A stretch of 64,000 nt of DNA from [Empedobacter] haloabium. GTDB taxonomy: Bacteria; Pseudomonadota; Gammaproteobacteria; Burkholderiales; Burkholderiaceae_D. The notes under the pieces were generated by a model that searched no databases, was not told the DNA's origin, and saw nothing but the letters and a program-made list of their open reading frames with translations. Location of the stretch: NCBI GenBank assembly GCA_008011715.2, contig CP136508.1:2232001-2296000 (forward strand). The letters run 5' to 3'. This document shows, one piece after another, positions 46,157 through 55,573 of this stretch. Positions within the stretch are counted from its first letter, which is position 1, and every line of letters begins with the position of its first letter. Position numbers and translations under genes: made by a program.

Positions 46157-47269
46157 ATGAACAGCATCTTTATGGACGATGACGACGGGTATTTCATGTC
46201 GATGGCTGTCTTCTCTGCGTTCATCGACCGGGGCATCCGCACATCGCCTGCGTTCTATGTACTTGGACATACTGGCTCACGCGCGCGTGACCTGGTAGAA
46301 CGCACGAGCGCGTACCTGCCGATGGCCGTGCGTATCGAACGTGCGATCCTCGAGCTTGACGGCCCGAAACCGCAGTCTGGCAAGACCTTGGAAGAAGCGG
46401 TGTGCGTGCCTTTCGGCGCGTGGTTCGTACAGCACTGTTACGACCAGAACAGAAGCCCGTCCGACGCCGCTTGCCGGCACCGACTGGCGAACAGTATCGT
46501 CGAACACTTTGCCAAAGGGCAGACGCCGGCACATGCATGGGCTGTCGTCCGCGCGGCAAAATGCGTCGAACCCAGCATCACCTTGCCTGAGGTTGTGGTC
46601 AAGGAATCGATCAACTGGGAATGGACCCATGGGATGCCGACCTTCAGCGGTACCCGGCCTCCCGCGGAGCACCCACAATATCCGCGCGCGGCATGGCTCG
46701 CGCAAGGGGAACTTTTACATGTTCGCGACTATTGGTCCTGGGTCGACTATCGGCTGCACGCAGCACACGTCATGGCCCAGTATGAGGAGTTGGCAACAAT
46801 GTCGAACGTATTCGTCGATCTGCTACAGGCGTCGCAGGTGCAGGTTGACGGCCGCGAGGTTACCGACATGATCCGACGCATGGATTTGATCGGCCAGGAG
46901 TGCATCGATATCCTGCCAAGCAGTACGGCTTTTACCGCCGGTCTCTTCTCTGCATTGCCGTACATGCAGGGAGTTTTCGCCGCCCTTGACATCAATTTCG
47001 AGATGGCGACCTGGATTGCGCGGCCTGTCGCGGATTTCATATCCGAGCACGTCAGGAGCGCCGATCCCGACAACGAGCCGATCATGTCTGGCGCCATCGC
47101 AGACTGCGGCGCTTCGTTTCCGATTGTTCTGACGCTGCGCCAGCTATGGCGTGCTGAGTGGCAGGGGGCTGGCGTCTGGGTGCTCGAGGATGGAACCGCG
47201 TTGCGCTGTTCCTCGACACGGGGCGGCTCGCCATCCGTTGTTCAGGAACTGTTAGCGATGATTCGATAA
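46157..47269 (+). CDS. Hypothetical protein, 370 aa
   Basis: AGGAGG lies six bases before ATG 46157. The product is soluble, rich in Trp and aromatic residues, with an acidic start (MDDDDG). No family was recognised. It stands alone as a plus-strand transcript ended by the hairpin at 47303-47339. Confidence 0.75.
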   Translation: MNSIFMDDDDGYFMSMAVFSAFIDRGIRTSPAFYVLGHTGSRARDLVERTSAYLPMAVRIERAILELDGPKPQSGKTLEEAVCVPFGAWFVQHCYDQNRSPSDAACRHRLANSIVEHFAKGQTPAHAWAVVRAAKCVEPSITLPEVVVKESINWEWTHGMPTFSGTRPPAEHPQYPRAAWLAQGELLHVRDYWSWVDYRLHAAHVMAQYEELATMSNVFVDLLQASQVQVDGREVTDMIRRMDLIGQECIDILPSSTAFTAGLFSALPYMQGVFAALDINFEMATWIARPVADFISEHVRSADPDNEPIMSGAIADCGASFPIVLTLRQLWRAEWQGAGVWVLEDGTALRCSSTRGGSPSVVQELLAMIR

Positions 47270-47302
47270 CGCGGTCCTGTAGTGGTCACGATGGTAAGGG
47301 TT

Positions 47303-47339
47303 ACGGTTGCGGAGTAAGACTTCGCAACCGTGACGTTTT
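47303..47339 (+). terminator. Rho-independent terminator
   Basis: ACGGTTGCG (47303-47311) and CGCAACCGT (47323-47331) form a 9-bp stem, followed by TTTT at 47336-47339, 34 bases after the 370-residue gene. Confidence 0.65.
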
Positions 47340-47416
47340 GATGGCGCTTTGCACGCCGAAAGGTAAAACCCATGCCGCCTGGCTGGCGGTCAACGATAGA
47401 ATTGTCGGAGGTCGCA

Positions 47417-47623
47417 ATGAATTCACGCCCAAGCGCTCCCACCGAACTGAGCATCATGAGGCTGCCGGAGGTTGCCGCGGTTTGCGGCAAATCGCGGGCG
47501 GCAATCTACAAGGCGATTCGCGCTGGCGAGTTCCCGAAACAGGTAAAAATTTCCGCTCGGTCCTCGGGGTGGGTTCGCTGCGAGATCGAAGAGTGGGTCC
47601 GTTCACGCATGGCGTCGAGGTAA
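47417..47623 (+). CDS. AlpA-family excisionase/regulator
   Basis: 68 residues with the AlpA pattern: IMRLPEVAAVCGKSRAAIYKAIRAGEFPKQVKI, then a Trp-Val and WVRSRM end. AlpA proteins control excision of P4-type elements. GGAGG precedes ATG 47417. It is convergent with, and next to, the P4-type integrase, its natural partner. Confidence 0.88.
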   Translation: MNSRPSAPTELSIMRLPEVAAVCGKSRAAIYKAIRAGEFPKQVKISARSSGWVRCEIEEWVRSRMASR

Positions 47624-47710
47624 GCAGCGGGCGATTCTGTGCGGCTACGGCCGCGAGGGTGGCGCAGTGCTGGAGGCGAAGAAGGACACAGCTCCACCGC
47701 GAAGGTGCGC

Positions 47711-48937
47711 TCACTCAGCAGGAGGCTTCGTTGCAGCCTGGGTCTCGGCGACACAATATGCGGCCCACGCTCCCATCAGCTCGCGCCTCTTGTCAAACAG
47801 ATCGCTGCGAAAATATGCTGCTTCGGTGGGATTCTTAAGCGCGTGCGCCAGCGCTGCCTCGCAAACTTCCGCGGGAAAAGCGGTCTGCTCCGCGGCCCAG
47901 TCTCGGAAGGTCGATCGGAAACCATGCATGGTAAAGGCCAGTCCCAAGCGCCGGAGCTGCATCGTGAAGACCATATCGCTATGAGGCTTGTTGCGAGGAG
48001 TGGGGAAGATCAGTCCTTCAGGCTCCGATTTCTGACGTTGAGCTTCAAGAATCTCCATGGCCCGATGCGGTAGCGGAATCCGGTGTTCAACCCCTGTCTT
48101 CATACGTTCTGCGGGTATTGTCCACTGGTGTTTCGACCAATCGATTTCTTCCCATCGCGCCATCCGTACCATACCCGTTCTTGCCGCAGTAAGAACGATG
48201 AATTCCATAGCGCACCTGACGCACATAGACGCGCCGCAAGTTCGAATCGCAGCAAGAGCCATACCGACGCGCTCATAGGAGCAGGAGCGATAGTGCTTCG
48301 GCTTACGAAGTTGCCTGGTCTTCGGAAGGGCAGTAGACATTTGGTCCCAGAGGCCGTGCTCGCGTTCGGTTCGATACTCGCGCGCCGAGGCCCAGTCTAG
48401 TACAAGCTTGATCCGCTGGCGAACCCTGCTGGCAGTTTCGTGCTTCGTCAGCCAGATAGGTTCAAGAACCGTCAGGATATCGGCTCTCGTCACCTCGTCA
48501 ACGTCCCTGTCGCCAATGGCAGGGAAGACATAGAGAGCAAGTGTGTTGATCCACTGGGCCACGTGCTTCACATTGCGCCATCCCTCGCTATGCATTGCAT
48601 GGAATTGCTCGGCGCACTCGCGAAAACTATGCGCAGTTCTGGGCACGGTCGGCGCCTTTAGTTGCAAGCCGCGTCGATGCTCTATGGGATCGATTCCTTC
48701 GATGAGTAGCTGTCTGTAGCTTGCCACGTCAGCTCGTGCCGCGGCTAGCGACTTGCTTTGAACCGAACCCAATCCCATCTCGCGAGCGCGTCCGCGCAGC
48801 ATGAAGCGAAAGATCCACGACTTCGACCCGCTAGCGGAAACTTGCAAATACAAGCCATTACCGTCGGCATAGTAGCCCTTCGTCTTTTTCGATGTCACGC
48901 TTACCGTCGTAAGCATGTGCTTGCCTCGGGTGTTCAT
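47711..48937 (-). CDS. intP4: P4-type tyrosine integrase
   Basis: 408 residues: an N-terminal DUF4102-like domain (KKTKGYYADGNGLYLQVSASGSKSW), a SAM-like core domain and the catalytic domain with ARTGMVRMARWEEID, HGFRSTFRDWAAE and the Tyr in AAYFRSDLFDKRRELM. P4-type enzymes insert at the 3' ends of tRNA genes. ATG 48937 has GGAG upstream. The expected attachment site right of the start was not found within 170 bases. Confidence 0.92.
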   Translation of the reverse strand: MNTRGKHMLTTVSVTSKKTKGYYADGNGLYLQVSASGSKSWIFRFMLRGRAREMGLGSVQSKSLAAARADVASYRQLLIEGIDPIEHRRGLQLKAPTVPRTAHSFRECAEQFHAMHSEGWRNVKHVAQWINTLALYVFPAIGDRDVDEVTRADILTVLEPIWLTKHETASRVRQRIKLVLDWASAREYRTEREHGLWDQMSTALPKTRQLRKPKHYRSCSYERVGMALAAIRTCGASMCVRCAMEFIVLTAARTGMVRMARWEEIDWSKHQWTIPAERMKTGVEHRIPLPHRAMEILEAQRQKSEPEGLIFPTPRNKPHSDMVFTMQLRRLGLAFTMHGFRSTFRDWAAEQTAFPAEVCEAALAHALKNPTEAAYFRSDLFDKRRELMGAWAAYCVAETQAATKPPAE

Positions 48938-49071
48938 TGAAAGCTCCCTCACGAACAAAGTATATAGCGGTAATGCCAACCGGCCCGCGAGTTATGGGTG
49001 TCGTAGTTGCCGTCACGGGCCTTCGTCGCTGAAGCATTGTTGCTACGGCTAGTGGGCGGCTAAAACAAAAA

Positions 49072-49095
49072 GGGAGCGTCTAATAAGACGCTCTC
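49072..49095 (-). terminator. Rho-independent terminator (minus strand)
   Basis: GAGCGTC and GACGCTC (49074-49080, 49087-49093) form the stem; CCCTTTTTG follows on the minus strand. It ends the two-gene transcript 49586-49111. Confidence 0.75.
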
Positions 49096-49110
49096 AGGCA
49101 CATCGATGCA

Positions 49111-49392
49111 TCAGTCCAGTGCATGCCAGTTTGCAGAGAGCCGGCGCGAATCAGCGAATTCCTCGTCCAGCGTGCCGAGGAATTCGCCGCAATTGAAGTT
49201 GGGTTCCCCGCCCATGCGAGAAATCGTTAACTGTGCCCTGAACGCGTCCCCCGACTGGACGACTTCACGCCGGGTTTCATAGTCTCCATCGCAGTTGGAT
49301 TGCCAGTCGCCTCGCCACACAACCGGCGGGTGGTCGTACTCGTATGATTCTGCCCACCGCCGGTCACTGCGGCCGGCAGAAAAAAACGACAT
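49111..49392 (-). CDS. Small acidic hypothetical protein (second gene of coupled pair)
   Basis: 93 residues from ATG 49392, whose A is the last base of the upstream stop (TGATG), so translation is coupled. The product is acidic, aromatic-rich and without membrane segments (SYEYDHPPVVWRGDW, NFNCGEFLGTLDEEF). The open frame runs 27 residues further 5'. Family unknown. Confidence 0.55.
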   Translation of the reverse strand: MSFFSAGRSDRRWAESYEYDHPPVVWRGDWQSNCDGDYETRREVVQSGDAFRAQLTISRMGGEPNFNCGEFLGTLDEEFADSRRLSANWHALD

Positions 49393-49586
49393 CAGTTCTG
49401 GCTCGTCCAGAATGAAGAGCGAAACCGCTCTTCGACTGGAGTGCGCCATCCTAGTTCGAGTGCGATATTGCATGCCTGTTGCCGCAGTAATTCGGCCGCT
49501 TCGGTATCGAATAGCTCATAGACGTTCGCTGTTGCATAGAGGGCTCTAGCGTTGAGAGGCGTGACGCGGCCGTCAAACCAGTGCAT
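49392..49586 (-). CDS. Small hypothetical protein (first gene of coupled pair)
   Basis: 64 residues; CGGAG stands before ATG 49586. Mostly helical (ALYATANVYELFDTEAAELLRQQA). It is read with the following gene through a TGATG overlap and both end at the terminator at 49.08 kb. Such a pair could be a toxin-antitoxin or regulatory module, but no motif supports it. Confidence 0.55.
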   Translation of the reverse strand: MHWFDGRVTPLNARALYATANVYELFDTEAAELLRQQACNIALELGWRTPVEERFRSSFWTSQN

Positions 49587-50589
49587 GATTTGCTCCGTAA
49601 TTGATGAGTTAAAGTCTGTACGTCAAACATCGATATCCCCGACGCCATATGGCCAAGTGGATGTTTGATGTAGGTGTCTGGCCCGGTAGGCCAATCGAGG
49701 CGTCACTATGCCCGCGCATCGGTGAGCGGATGGGCGACATGACGCAGCATTGAGGTACTGCGATACGATCATGCGTTAGACGAGGAAGGTCGCGTCCCTG
49801 TGTGCTTACCTGCAGCGATATCGATTTACTCTGAGCAACAAGCTGGATCGCGAGCAAATGATGAGTTGACAGAGGAGATGGGGTCCTCAACTGAAGAGGC
49901 GCGTTACGTGCGCGACGCTTACGCCGCAAGTAGCGTAAGTTGGAAGCCAGACTAAATGCGCAGTGTGTTGCTGCATAAAGATTTTGGAAATTCTTGCACT
50001 TGGAAGTTTTTATTGCAAGCAGCCTGTACGGCTATAAGCTCTCCTTCAGCGACGGCAAATATATCGACTTGCGATTCGTAATCGTTCTTTATCTTGTCCT
50101 TCGATTGTCGCATGCTGAGCCGCGTTGATGACGTCGAAAAGGCACAACGATATTTCGCGGAAGCCAGCAATCGAAATGCCGGCCTGGCTCATGATAACGA
50201 CAGACTACGCACCGAGACCGAGAAGCTCGAAGCTGGCCAGCGGGGCAGCCAGTGAAGCCGAGCAGTTGCAGGTGAACCGCAAGGGAGTAGTGGTACGCGT
50301 ACGGCCCAAGCCTTGACCATTGCCATGTTCATCGCCGGGTTGATCCCGGTAATCGTCGGCAGTCACATGGGGCTCGTAGCAATGCAGCGCATCGCGGCCC
50401 CTACCGTGGAGGCCACGCTCTCAGCGCCGCGGTTGTCGACGCTTGTCGTTCCCGGCGCGTGTTCGCTCTTGCGCAAACGTGCGTTGCTTCCGGCGTCGAG
50501 TAAGGCGATATCGCCGCAAGTAACCAGAGGCTGAGCCAAAGCCTGCTGGATGTGACGGTAGAGACAGCATGTGATACCACCAGCAGCTG
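49587..50589. other. 1 kb interval of gene remnants
   Basis: No intact gene is evident. A 47-codon plus frame at 50112-50255 reads as a coiled-coil scrap (LAHDNDRLRTETEKLEAGQR) like the KfrA-like remnant at 29 kb. A minus frame at 49952-50113 (about 53 residues) and a plus frame at 50313-50534 with a hydrophobic start have no ribosome sites. It looks like a decayed junction. Confidence 0.4.
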
Positions 50590-52911
50590 CTACAGAACTG
50601 CGGTATTGCCAGCTATGATGACTGAATCGATGGAACCAGACGTTGTCTGGCGGCGGTTCGCCACACGCCCCTCAGAGGAACCAATTACCGGGCTGCCCAT
50701 AGCATTCAGCACGATAGGCATCACACCAGTCGTCTGTTCCTCTTCTCGGGATACTCGCGTATCAGAGATAACTGCCCCGACAGGCTGCGTTGCAGCACCC
50801 AAGTCAGGAGCAGGGGATTTCGGTCGCGCAGCGGACAGGTAGCGCTCAGCGACCATGGCTGGCGACAAAAACGATCGAGCAGCAAGATCGAAGATCTTAT
50901 CTGCGGAGCAGATCGTCTCAGGGCGGTGTGCAATGATAATCCTCGTGATCTTCATCTCTTTCAAGAACGCATTTATCCGCTTTTCGTTTAGTGTATCCAA
51001 ATGCGATGTGGCCTCATCAAGGAGCAGAATGCAGGGATTCTTATAAAGTGCTCGAGCTAACAAGAGACGCTGCTTTTGTCCTCCGGATATGGAGCCACCC
51101 ATATCCCCAATGAACGTATCCTCTTTCATAGGCATCGACAGTACTTCATCCTTCATTCCGACTGCATCTAGAACCTTAAGGACAAGATGACGGTCGCAGT
51201 CAGAAGAAAAAAATGTCACATTTTCCAGTACGGTGCCTGACAGGAGCTCATCGTCTTGAAGGACGACACCAATGTTTTTGCGCACCGCTTTCAATCCCCA
51301 GGTTGCGATAGGTCGCTTGTCGAGTCTAACCTCCCCGGTCGCGGGCATGTATAACCCAGCAATTACTTTCATGAATGTGCTTTTGCCGATACCAGATGGC
51401 CCAACAATCGCCAGAGACTCGCCTGGCTGGATGCGAAGGCTAACATTTCTCAGCACAAAAGGTTCTGTAGGCCCATATCTGAACGATATGTTATCGATCT
51501 CGATATGCCCGGAGGGACGAACGCCGCTATCTTGAATTTCCAGTCCAGGCTCCACTTGGCTTAGAACAATGTCTGCGAGCCGGTGGGAATAAATGTCCGT
51601 CAGTCGCCATTGGATGATTTGCGCTATGAGACTGGACGATGCGTTCTTGAACTGCGTTTGGTAAGCCACGAACGCGAAAAGCAGCCCCACTGTCATAGTT
51701 GCATCCATGACTTGACGGGCACCGAAATATACAATGATTGTCGAGACGATAACGTGAACTGCCTGCTGTAGGGACGTTATGGCTATCGTATAGCGACCAT
51801 TCGCGACGTTGGTCCTTAACACCTCGTTATACCTGTTCGACCACTGCTGCTCTAGGACGCCCTCGGCGGACATGGTTTTGACGGTTTGGATAGAGCGGAG
51901 TATCTCCATTCTCTTCTCTGACTCGGCAATCTTTGCCGTCAGTGCCTCTCCTCCCATTCGAAGCGAGTTGGGTAAGCTGAGCAACGAGATGCATATGCTC
52001 GCGAACACACCGACAATAGCGATCAATGCCAGCATAGGTGAAAAAACCAGCATCATAATGGCAGTGGTAATCGCTAAGACGCCATCGATGAGTGAGGCGA
52101 TCAATGACCCAGATATAAGATCGCGAATTGGGTTCACAGCCTCAAAGCGGGAAATAGAATCCGCAAGTCGTCTTTTCTGAAACCACGGGAGCGGAAGCCG
52201 GATCATGTGCCGAAACAGGCGGACACTCATGTCCCAGCTCATCCAAGCGGACATCTGTTGAGTGACATATCCCCGCAATAGCATTGCTACTGCATTGAAA
52301 AGACCGTATGCGCCGAACCCGATCGCCAGCAAAGATAACAGGCCCAAGTCGCCCTTGAGTGCCGCTTGGTCCATCGCGAGCTGCATATAAAATGGGCTCG
52401 CAAGAATATACAGTTGGAGCAGGATCGAGAGTACTGCAACTTGGATCATTCCGCGGTAGAGCTCGGGTCCCAGCCGTACCCAGGACAGTATGGATAGCGG
52501 ACTAGGCTCCTTGCGACGTTTGAAGCCCTGGGCGCGGCTGATCTCCAGCGCGACACCAGTGAAGCACTTCGAGACTTGTTCATATTTGAGTGTTTGCCGC
52601 CCCTTGCTAGGGTCAAATATACGTACGGTATTTCGAGAAACACGTTCCAGGACGACGAAATGTTTCAAGCCCCAATGTAGGACAGCCGGCAGCGCCAAAT
52701 CCTTGAGTTCATCGACGCTGCACTGTACACCGCGAGCATGAAGGTGGAGGCTCGCCGCCAACTCCGCCATTTGCTGGAAATTAAGTCCGCGACTGGATGC
52801 ATCGAAGCGACGCCGCAAATCGATCAAGTCATGTTGCGCCCCGAGCTTTGCTGCCGCGTAGGCGATACACACCAACCCGCACTCTGCGACTTCGACCTGT
52901 TGATAGTACAT
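50590..52911 (-). CDS. C39-peptidase bacteriocin-type ABC exporter (PCAT)
   Basis: 773 residues. The N-terminal C39 peptidase has Q5, C11 (QVEVAECGLVC), H84 (HWGLKHFVVL) and D100 (FDPSKG), a complete catalytic set for cutting after double-glycine leaders. Then come six membrane segments (about 150-410) and an ABC ATPase with GPSGIGKST, SGGQKQRLLLARAL and CILLLDEATSHLD. The family cleaves and exports leader peptides or proteins through a HlyD adaptor and TolC. The last 90 residues after the ATPase are an unusual Ser/Pro-rich tail. Confidence 0.93.
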   Translation of the reverse strand: MYYQQVEVAECGLVCIAYAAAKLGAQHDLIDLRRRFDASSRGLNFQQMAELAASLHLHARGVQCSVDELKDLALPAVLHWGLKHFVVLERVSRNTVRIFDPSKGRQTLKYEQVSKCFTGVALEISRAQGFKRRKEPSPLSILSWVRLGPELYRGMIQVAVLSILLQLYILASPFYMQLAMDQAALKGDLGLLSLLAIGFGAYGLFNAVAMLLRGYVTQQMSAWMSWDMSVRLFRHMIRLPLPWFQKRRLADSISRFEAVNPIRDLISGSLIASLIDGVLAITTAIMMLVFSPMLALIAIVGVFASICISLLSLPNSLRMGGEALTAKIAESEKRMEILRSIQTVKTMSAEGVLEQQWSNRYNEVLRTNVANGRYTIAITSLQQAVHVIVSTIIVYFGARQVMDATMTVGLLFAFVAYQTQFKNASSSLIAQIIQWRLTDIYSHRLADIVLSQVEPGLEIQDSGVRPSGHIEIDNISFRYGPTEPFVLRNVSLRIQPGESLAIVGPSGIGKSTFMKVIAGLYMPATGEVRLDKRPIATWGLKAVRKNIGVVLQDDELLSGTVLENVTFFSSDCDRHLVLKVLDAVGMKDEVLSMPMKEDTFIGDMGGSISGGQKQRLLLARALYKNPCILLLDEATSHLDTLNEKRINAFLKEMKITRIIIAHRPETICSADKIFDLAARSFLSPAMVAERYLSAARPKSPAPDLGAATQPVGAVISDTRVSREEEQTTGVMPIVLNAMGSPVIGSSEGRVANRRQTTSGSIDSVIIAGNTAVL

Positions 52912-52965
52912 AGTGTTCTTATCCGTGGGGCCGGCGCGATTGCTCGCGCCGGCGATAACGAGGTA

Positions 52966-53400
52966 TTACTTGGCTCGACTAGAATTCAATCTGTTGCTAT
53001 TAAAGTCAACGAGATTTACATCTTCAACCTTGATCGGGGCATCGGATATTACTTCGACGCTCTTGTCAACGGTAATCGTGCCAATCGCCGTCCTAACTGG
53101 GCCGTTAGCTGGAATCGCTGCGCCGAAGAAGTTAAAGATGAATTTTCCATCATCCTTCGCGCATGAGGCAACAAACCGGCCTAAATAGCTACCAGTGAGA
53201 TACGACTTATAGAACTGCGTGCTCGAAAGATCGCGCTCTTTCTTTCCTACTACAAGCGTCAATCGGCCATTCGCCTCGATTGCTCTTAGTGTGTTATCTC
53301 GACATTTTGCTTCATATGTCATGGATTCAACGCTGGGTATATAGTAGCCATCAGCGCTGGTGACGGCGACTTGAACAACTTGAGCAAGTTCTAATAGCAT
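52966..53400 (-). CDS. Small protein between cargo and exporter (candidate immunity protein)
   Basis: 144 residues from ATG 53400 with GAGGG upstream. It is soluble and beta-rich with two cysteines (EAKC, ASCAKD) and no signal peptide or membrane segment. Its place directly after the leader-bearing gene and before the exporter is where immunity genes sit. No family was recognised, so immunity is inferred. More AT-rich than the ICE backbone. Confidence 0.65.
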   Translation of the reverse strand: MLLELAQVVQVAVTSADGYYIPSVESMTYEAKCRDNTLRAIEANGRLTLVVGKKERDLSSTQFYKSYLTGSYLGRFVASCAKDDGKFIFNFFGAAIPANGPVRTAIGTITVDKSVEVISDAPIKVEDVNLVDFNSNRLNSSRAK

Positions 53401-53446
53401 GACGGGCCCTCAAGACGGTTCATGAAGCATTAGGAAATGTACTCCC

Positions 53447-54154
53447 TTACCAGCCACAGGATACGCCCCACTGTTTCAGGTCGTCCGTAATATTGTTGCG
53501 GTTGTTGACGCTGATGTTGAAGGGGTCGTACTCATGCATTTGCCCGGAAGCATTGTCAATGATGTAGACTAGACCGTTAGGATCCATGAAGCCTTGAGCA
53601 ATCAGATCTTTCGTACTCTTCTCATCATTCGGTTGATTACCATTGGACTGATAAGTAGATGGCAAGGACTGGTCAGTTCCAGGAGTCGATGGATGCGAAT
53701 GCACTGTCGCTACGATCTTGTCCCCAGGGGCGAGTCCACCTTGCATTTTGACCTCACCCTTGTCACCCTTGTTTATCTCACCAACCCGTACGTCGCCGTA
53801 CTGATTTCGAATGATGAGCGCACCCCATTCGATACTTTGATCTTGTCCCTTGATATAGTCCTGCACCATCAGCGCTGCCTGGCGAATGTCGGTTACATCC
53901 GCACCAGGGGCATGCTTCAATCCTGGATCGCCGTTCACCAGGAAACAAGCATGATGGTCATCGTTGGGATCACTTGCATCTGGCGGTACATAATACAGGC
54001 GCTCCATCAACAAATCCCACATGCCGGTATCGTAACTGTCACGGGTACGCTGTCCCTCGATAATAACCCTCGGCATTTCAATATCTTTCTTCGGGTTATC
54101 TGGGTCGTGGCCGCCCGCGATGAATGTCATTTCCGCTTCACATAATGCACGCAT
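53447..54154 (-). CDS. Double-glycine-leader exported protein with JAB-like domain
   Basis: 235 residues. Residues 1-15 fit the class II leader exactly: Leu at -12, Glu at -8, Met at -7, Ile at -4 and Gly-Gly at -2/-1 (MRALCEAEMTFIAGG). The mature part of 220 residues ends in a JAB/DUF4329-like domain: E126, VHSHP with H152 and H154, then D177 or S180-D183 as the remaining ligands. Such zinc-peptidase folds occur in polymorphic toxins. The HlyD adaptor and C39 exporter flank it in the same operon. It is far larger than usual bacteriocins. Confidence 0.8.
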   Translation of the reverse strand: MRALCEAEMTFIAGGHDPDNPKKDIEMPRVIIEGQRTRDSYDTGMWDLLMERLYYVPPDASDPNDDHHACFLVNGDPGLKHAPGADVTDIRQAALMVQDYIKGQDQSIEWGALIIRNQYGDVRVGEINKGDKGEVKMQGGLAPGDKIVATVHSHPSTPGTDQSLPSTYQSNGNQPNDEKSTKDLIAQGFMDPNGLVYIIDNASGQMHEYDPFNISVNNRNNITDDLKQWGVSCGW

Positions 54155-54181
54155 GATATCTCCAAAAAATACTTATAAAAA

Positions 54182-55474
54182 TCACGAACCATTCCGTTTA
54201 GTCACGGCCGTGAGGGGCTCCAGCACCCAGTCGAGGAGTGACCTCTCCATGAGTACGAGATCTGCTGATAGACGCATTCCTGGCGATAATGGCCATTTAC
54301 GTCCAAATGCTGTAAGTGAATCCTGATGCAGTCCTACCACGACTCTGTAGAGCTGCTCTCCCTCCTTGATCGGCATTGGTACTTCTGCTGGCATTAACGG
54401 AGCAGTTGCGACCTCGGTAACAATGCCGTTGACGACACCAAAGGTCTGATACGGGAATGCGTCCAGCATCAAACGAACGCGAACACCTTTCTCAACGAAG
54501 CCGATAGCCTTCGAAGGCACCCAAAGGTGTACTTGTTGCATAGACTTTGAAGCGTGCGGTACGATGAAGCCCATGGTTTGGCCGGCAGAAACTAGATCTC
54601 CCTCCCGCACCTGTACCGCCGTCACTTGTCCCGATTTTGGGGCTATGAGTTGTGTTGCTTGAGCAGACATGGCTTGCAATCGCCTTTCGGCAAGCTGCGC
54701 TTTACTTATCTGGAGGCTATTTGTCGTATCCTGAATTTCAAGCTCGACATCAGGGAGTTGTGCAGTGGCTGCAGCAATAGCGCTTTTGGTCTTCGCTATG
54801 TTTTGGCCGATTTGCACGAGTTCTAACTTGGCCTTGATAAGATCATCCTCACGCTGCCGCACTTGCGCAGGGCTGATGAAGTTCTGCATTTGAAGTGATT
54901 TCAAGGATGCTTGCGTTTGCTCTAATAAGGTAACCCGTTCAGCTTGTAGTTTTTGCTGCTGTGTATATTGCTCTGCCTCGGCAAGCAGCCCGGCAATACG
55001 TTCCGTGATCTGCGCTTTGGACTGTGCCAATTGCTGCTTTTTTATCTGCGCCTGTCGGTCGACAAACCCACTCTGCCGTGCTGTCACATCCGCGATTCCC
55101 TCGGAAAATGCGGACCCGTTCTCCAGAACGCTATCATAGGTCAGTAGGAATAGGGATTGCTCGGCGGCCACCGTATCCCCACTTTTAACGAACACCTTTT
55201 TTACCACCCCGGCCTTTAGTGGTGCAATTCGCGCAACCCCTTGTGCGGGGACGACAAGACCCAAAACTGTTTCGCGTTTTGCATAGTGGGCATTTGCGAC
55301 AAATATTAAGGCGCTTGCAAAAACGACAGCCAGAAACGCTGTGATCACCCAACTGGGCACGCCGAGGATCGCTGACGGTGCTCCATAGCGATTTTTTGCC
55401 GCTTCGAGCGCTTCATTTCGAAAGATGCTGCTCAGATCCAATTGAATTGCTCTCTTATTACTCAGTGCGTGCAA
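54182..55474 (-). CDS. HlyD/CvaA-family membrane fusion protein
   Basis: 430 residues: membrane segment near 42-62, biotinyl-lipoyl-like half (GVVKKVFVKSGDTVAAEQSL), a long coiled coil at about 130-270, and the second half (LIAPKSGQVTAVQVREGDLV). It bridges the ABC exporter to the outer membrane. The start is TTG: 55474 is the first, but TTG 55441 has AAGAGAG upstream and gives the DLSSIFRNEAL start typical of CvaA, so the true start may be there. Confidence 0.9.
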   Translation of the reverse strand: MHALSNKRAIQLDLSSIFRNEALEAAKNRYGAPSAILGVPSWVITAFLAVVFASALIFVANAHYAKRETVLGLVVPAQGVARIAPLKAGVVKKVFVKSGDTVAAEQSLFLLTYDSVLENGSAFSEGIADVTARQSGFVDRQAQIKKQQLAQSKAQITERIAGLLAEAEQYTQQQKLQAERVTLLEQTQASLKSLQMQNFISPAQVRQREDDLIKAKLELVQIGQNIAKTKSAIAAATAQLPDVELEIQDTTNSLQISKAQLAERRLQAMSAQATQLIAPKSGQVTAVQVREGDLVSAGQTMGFIVPHASKSMQQVHLWVPSKAIGFVEKGVRVRLMLDAFPYQTFGVVNGIVTEVATAPLMPAEVPMPIKEGEQLYRVVVGLHQDSLTAFGRKWPLSPGMRLSADLVLMERSLLDWVLEPLTAVTKRNGS

Positions 55475-55573
55475 GTTGGTGCTTCGGCCGCAGCCTCAGA
55501 GCCAGCCACCGTAGTGGAAGGCTCAATCGTTGCTGGCTGTTCGTTTGATATTCTAGGGGGCTTGCCGATACGG

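Larger units (their letters stand above)
1..48937. mobile_element. Probable integrative and conjugative element (or plasmid backbone), partial at left
   Basis: The stretch holds a full F-type mating apparatus, a MobH-type relaxase and coupling protein, FlhC/FlhD-like activators, a LexA-like repressor, a ParM-type partition gene, primase, an AlpA-type factor and two tyrosine recombinases. This combination is known from SXT/R391 and IncC-like elements and from PFGI-1-class ICEs. A 6.5 kb metal-resistance block interrupts the backbone between 29 and 35.5 kb. Neither end was defined: no pair of direct repeats was found, and the left end lies outside the window or is unclear. Whether it is chromosomal or a plasmid cannot be told from the sequence; the integrases favour an ICE. 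Confidence 0.65.
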
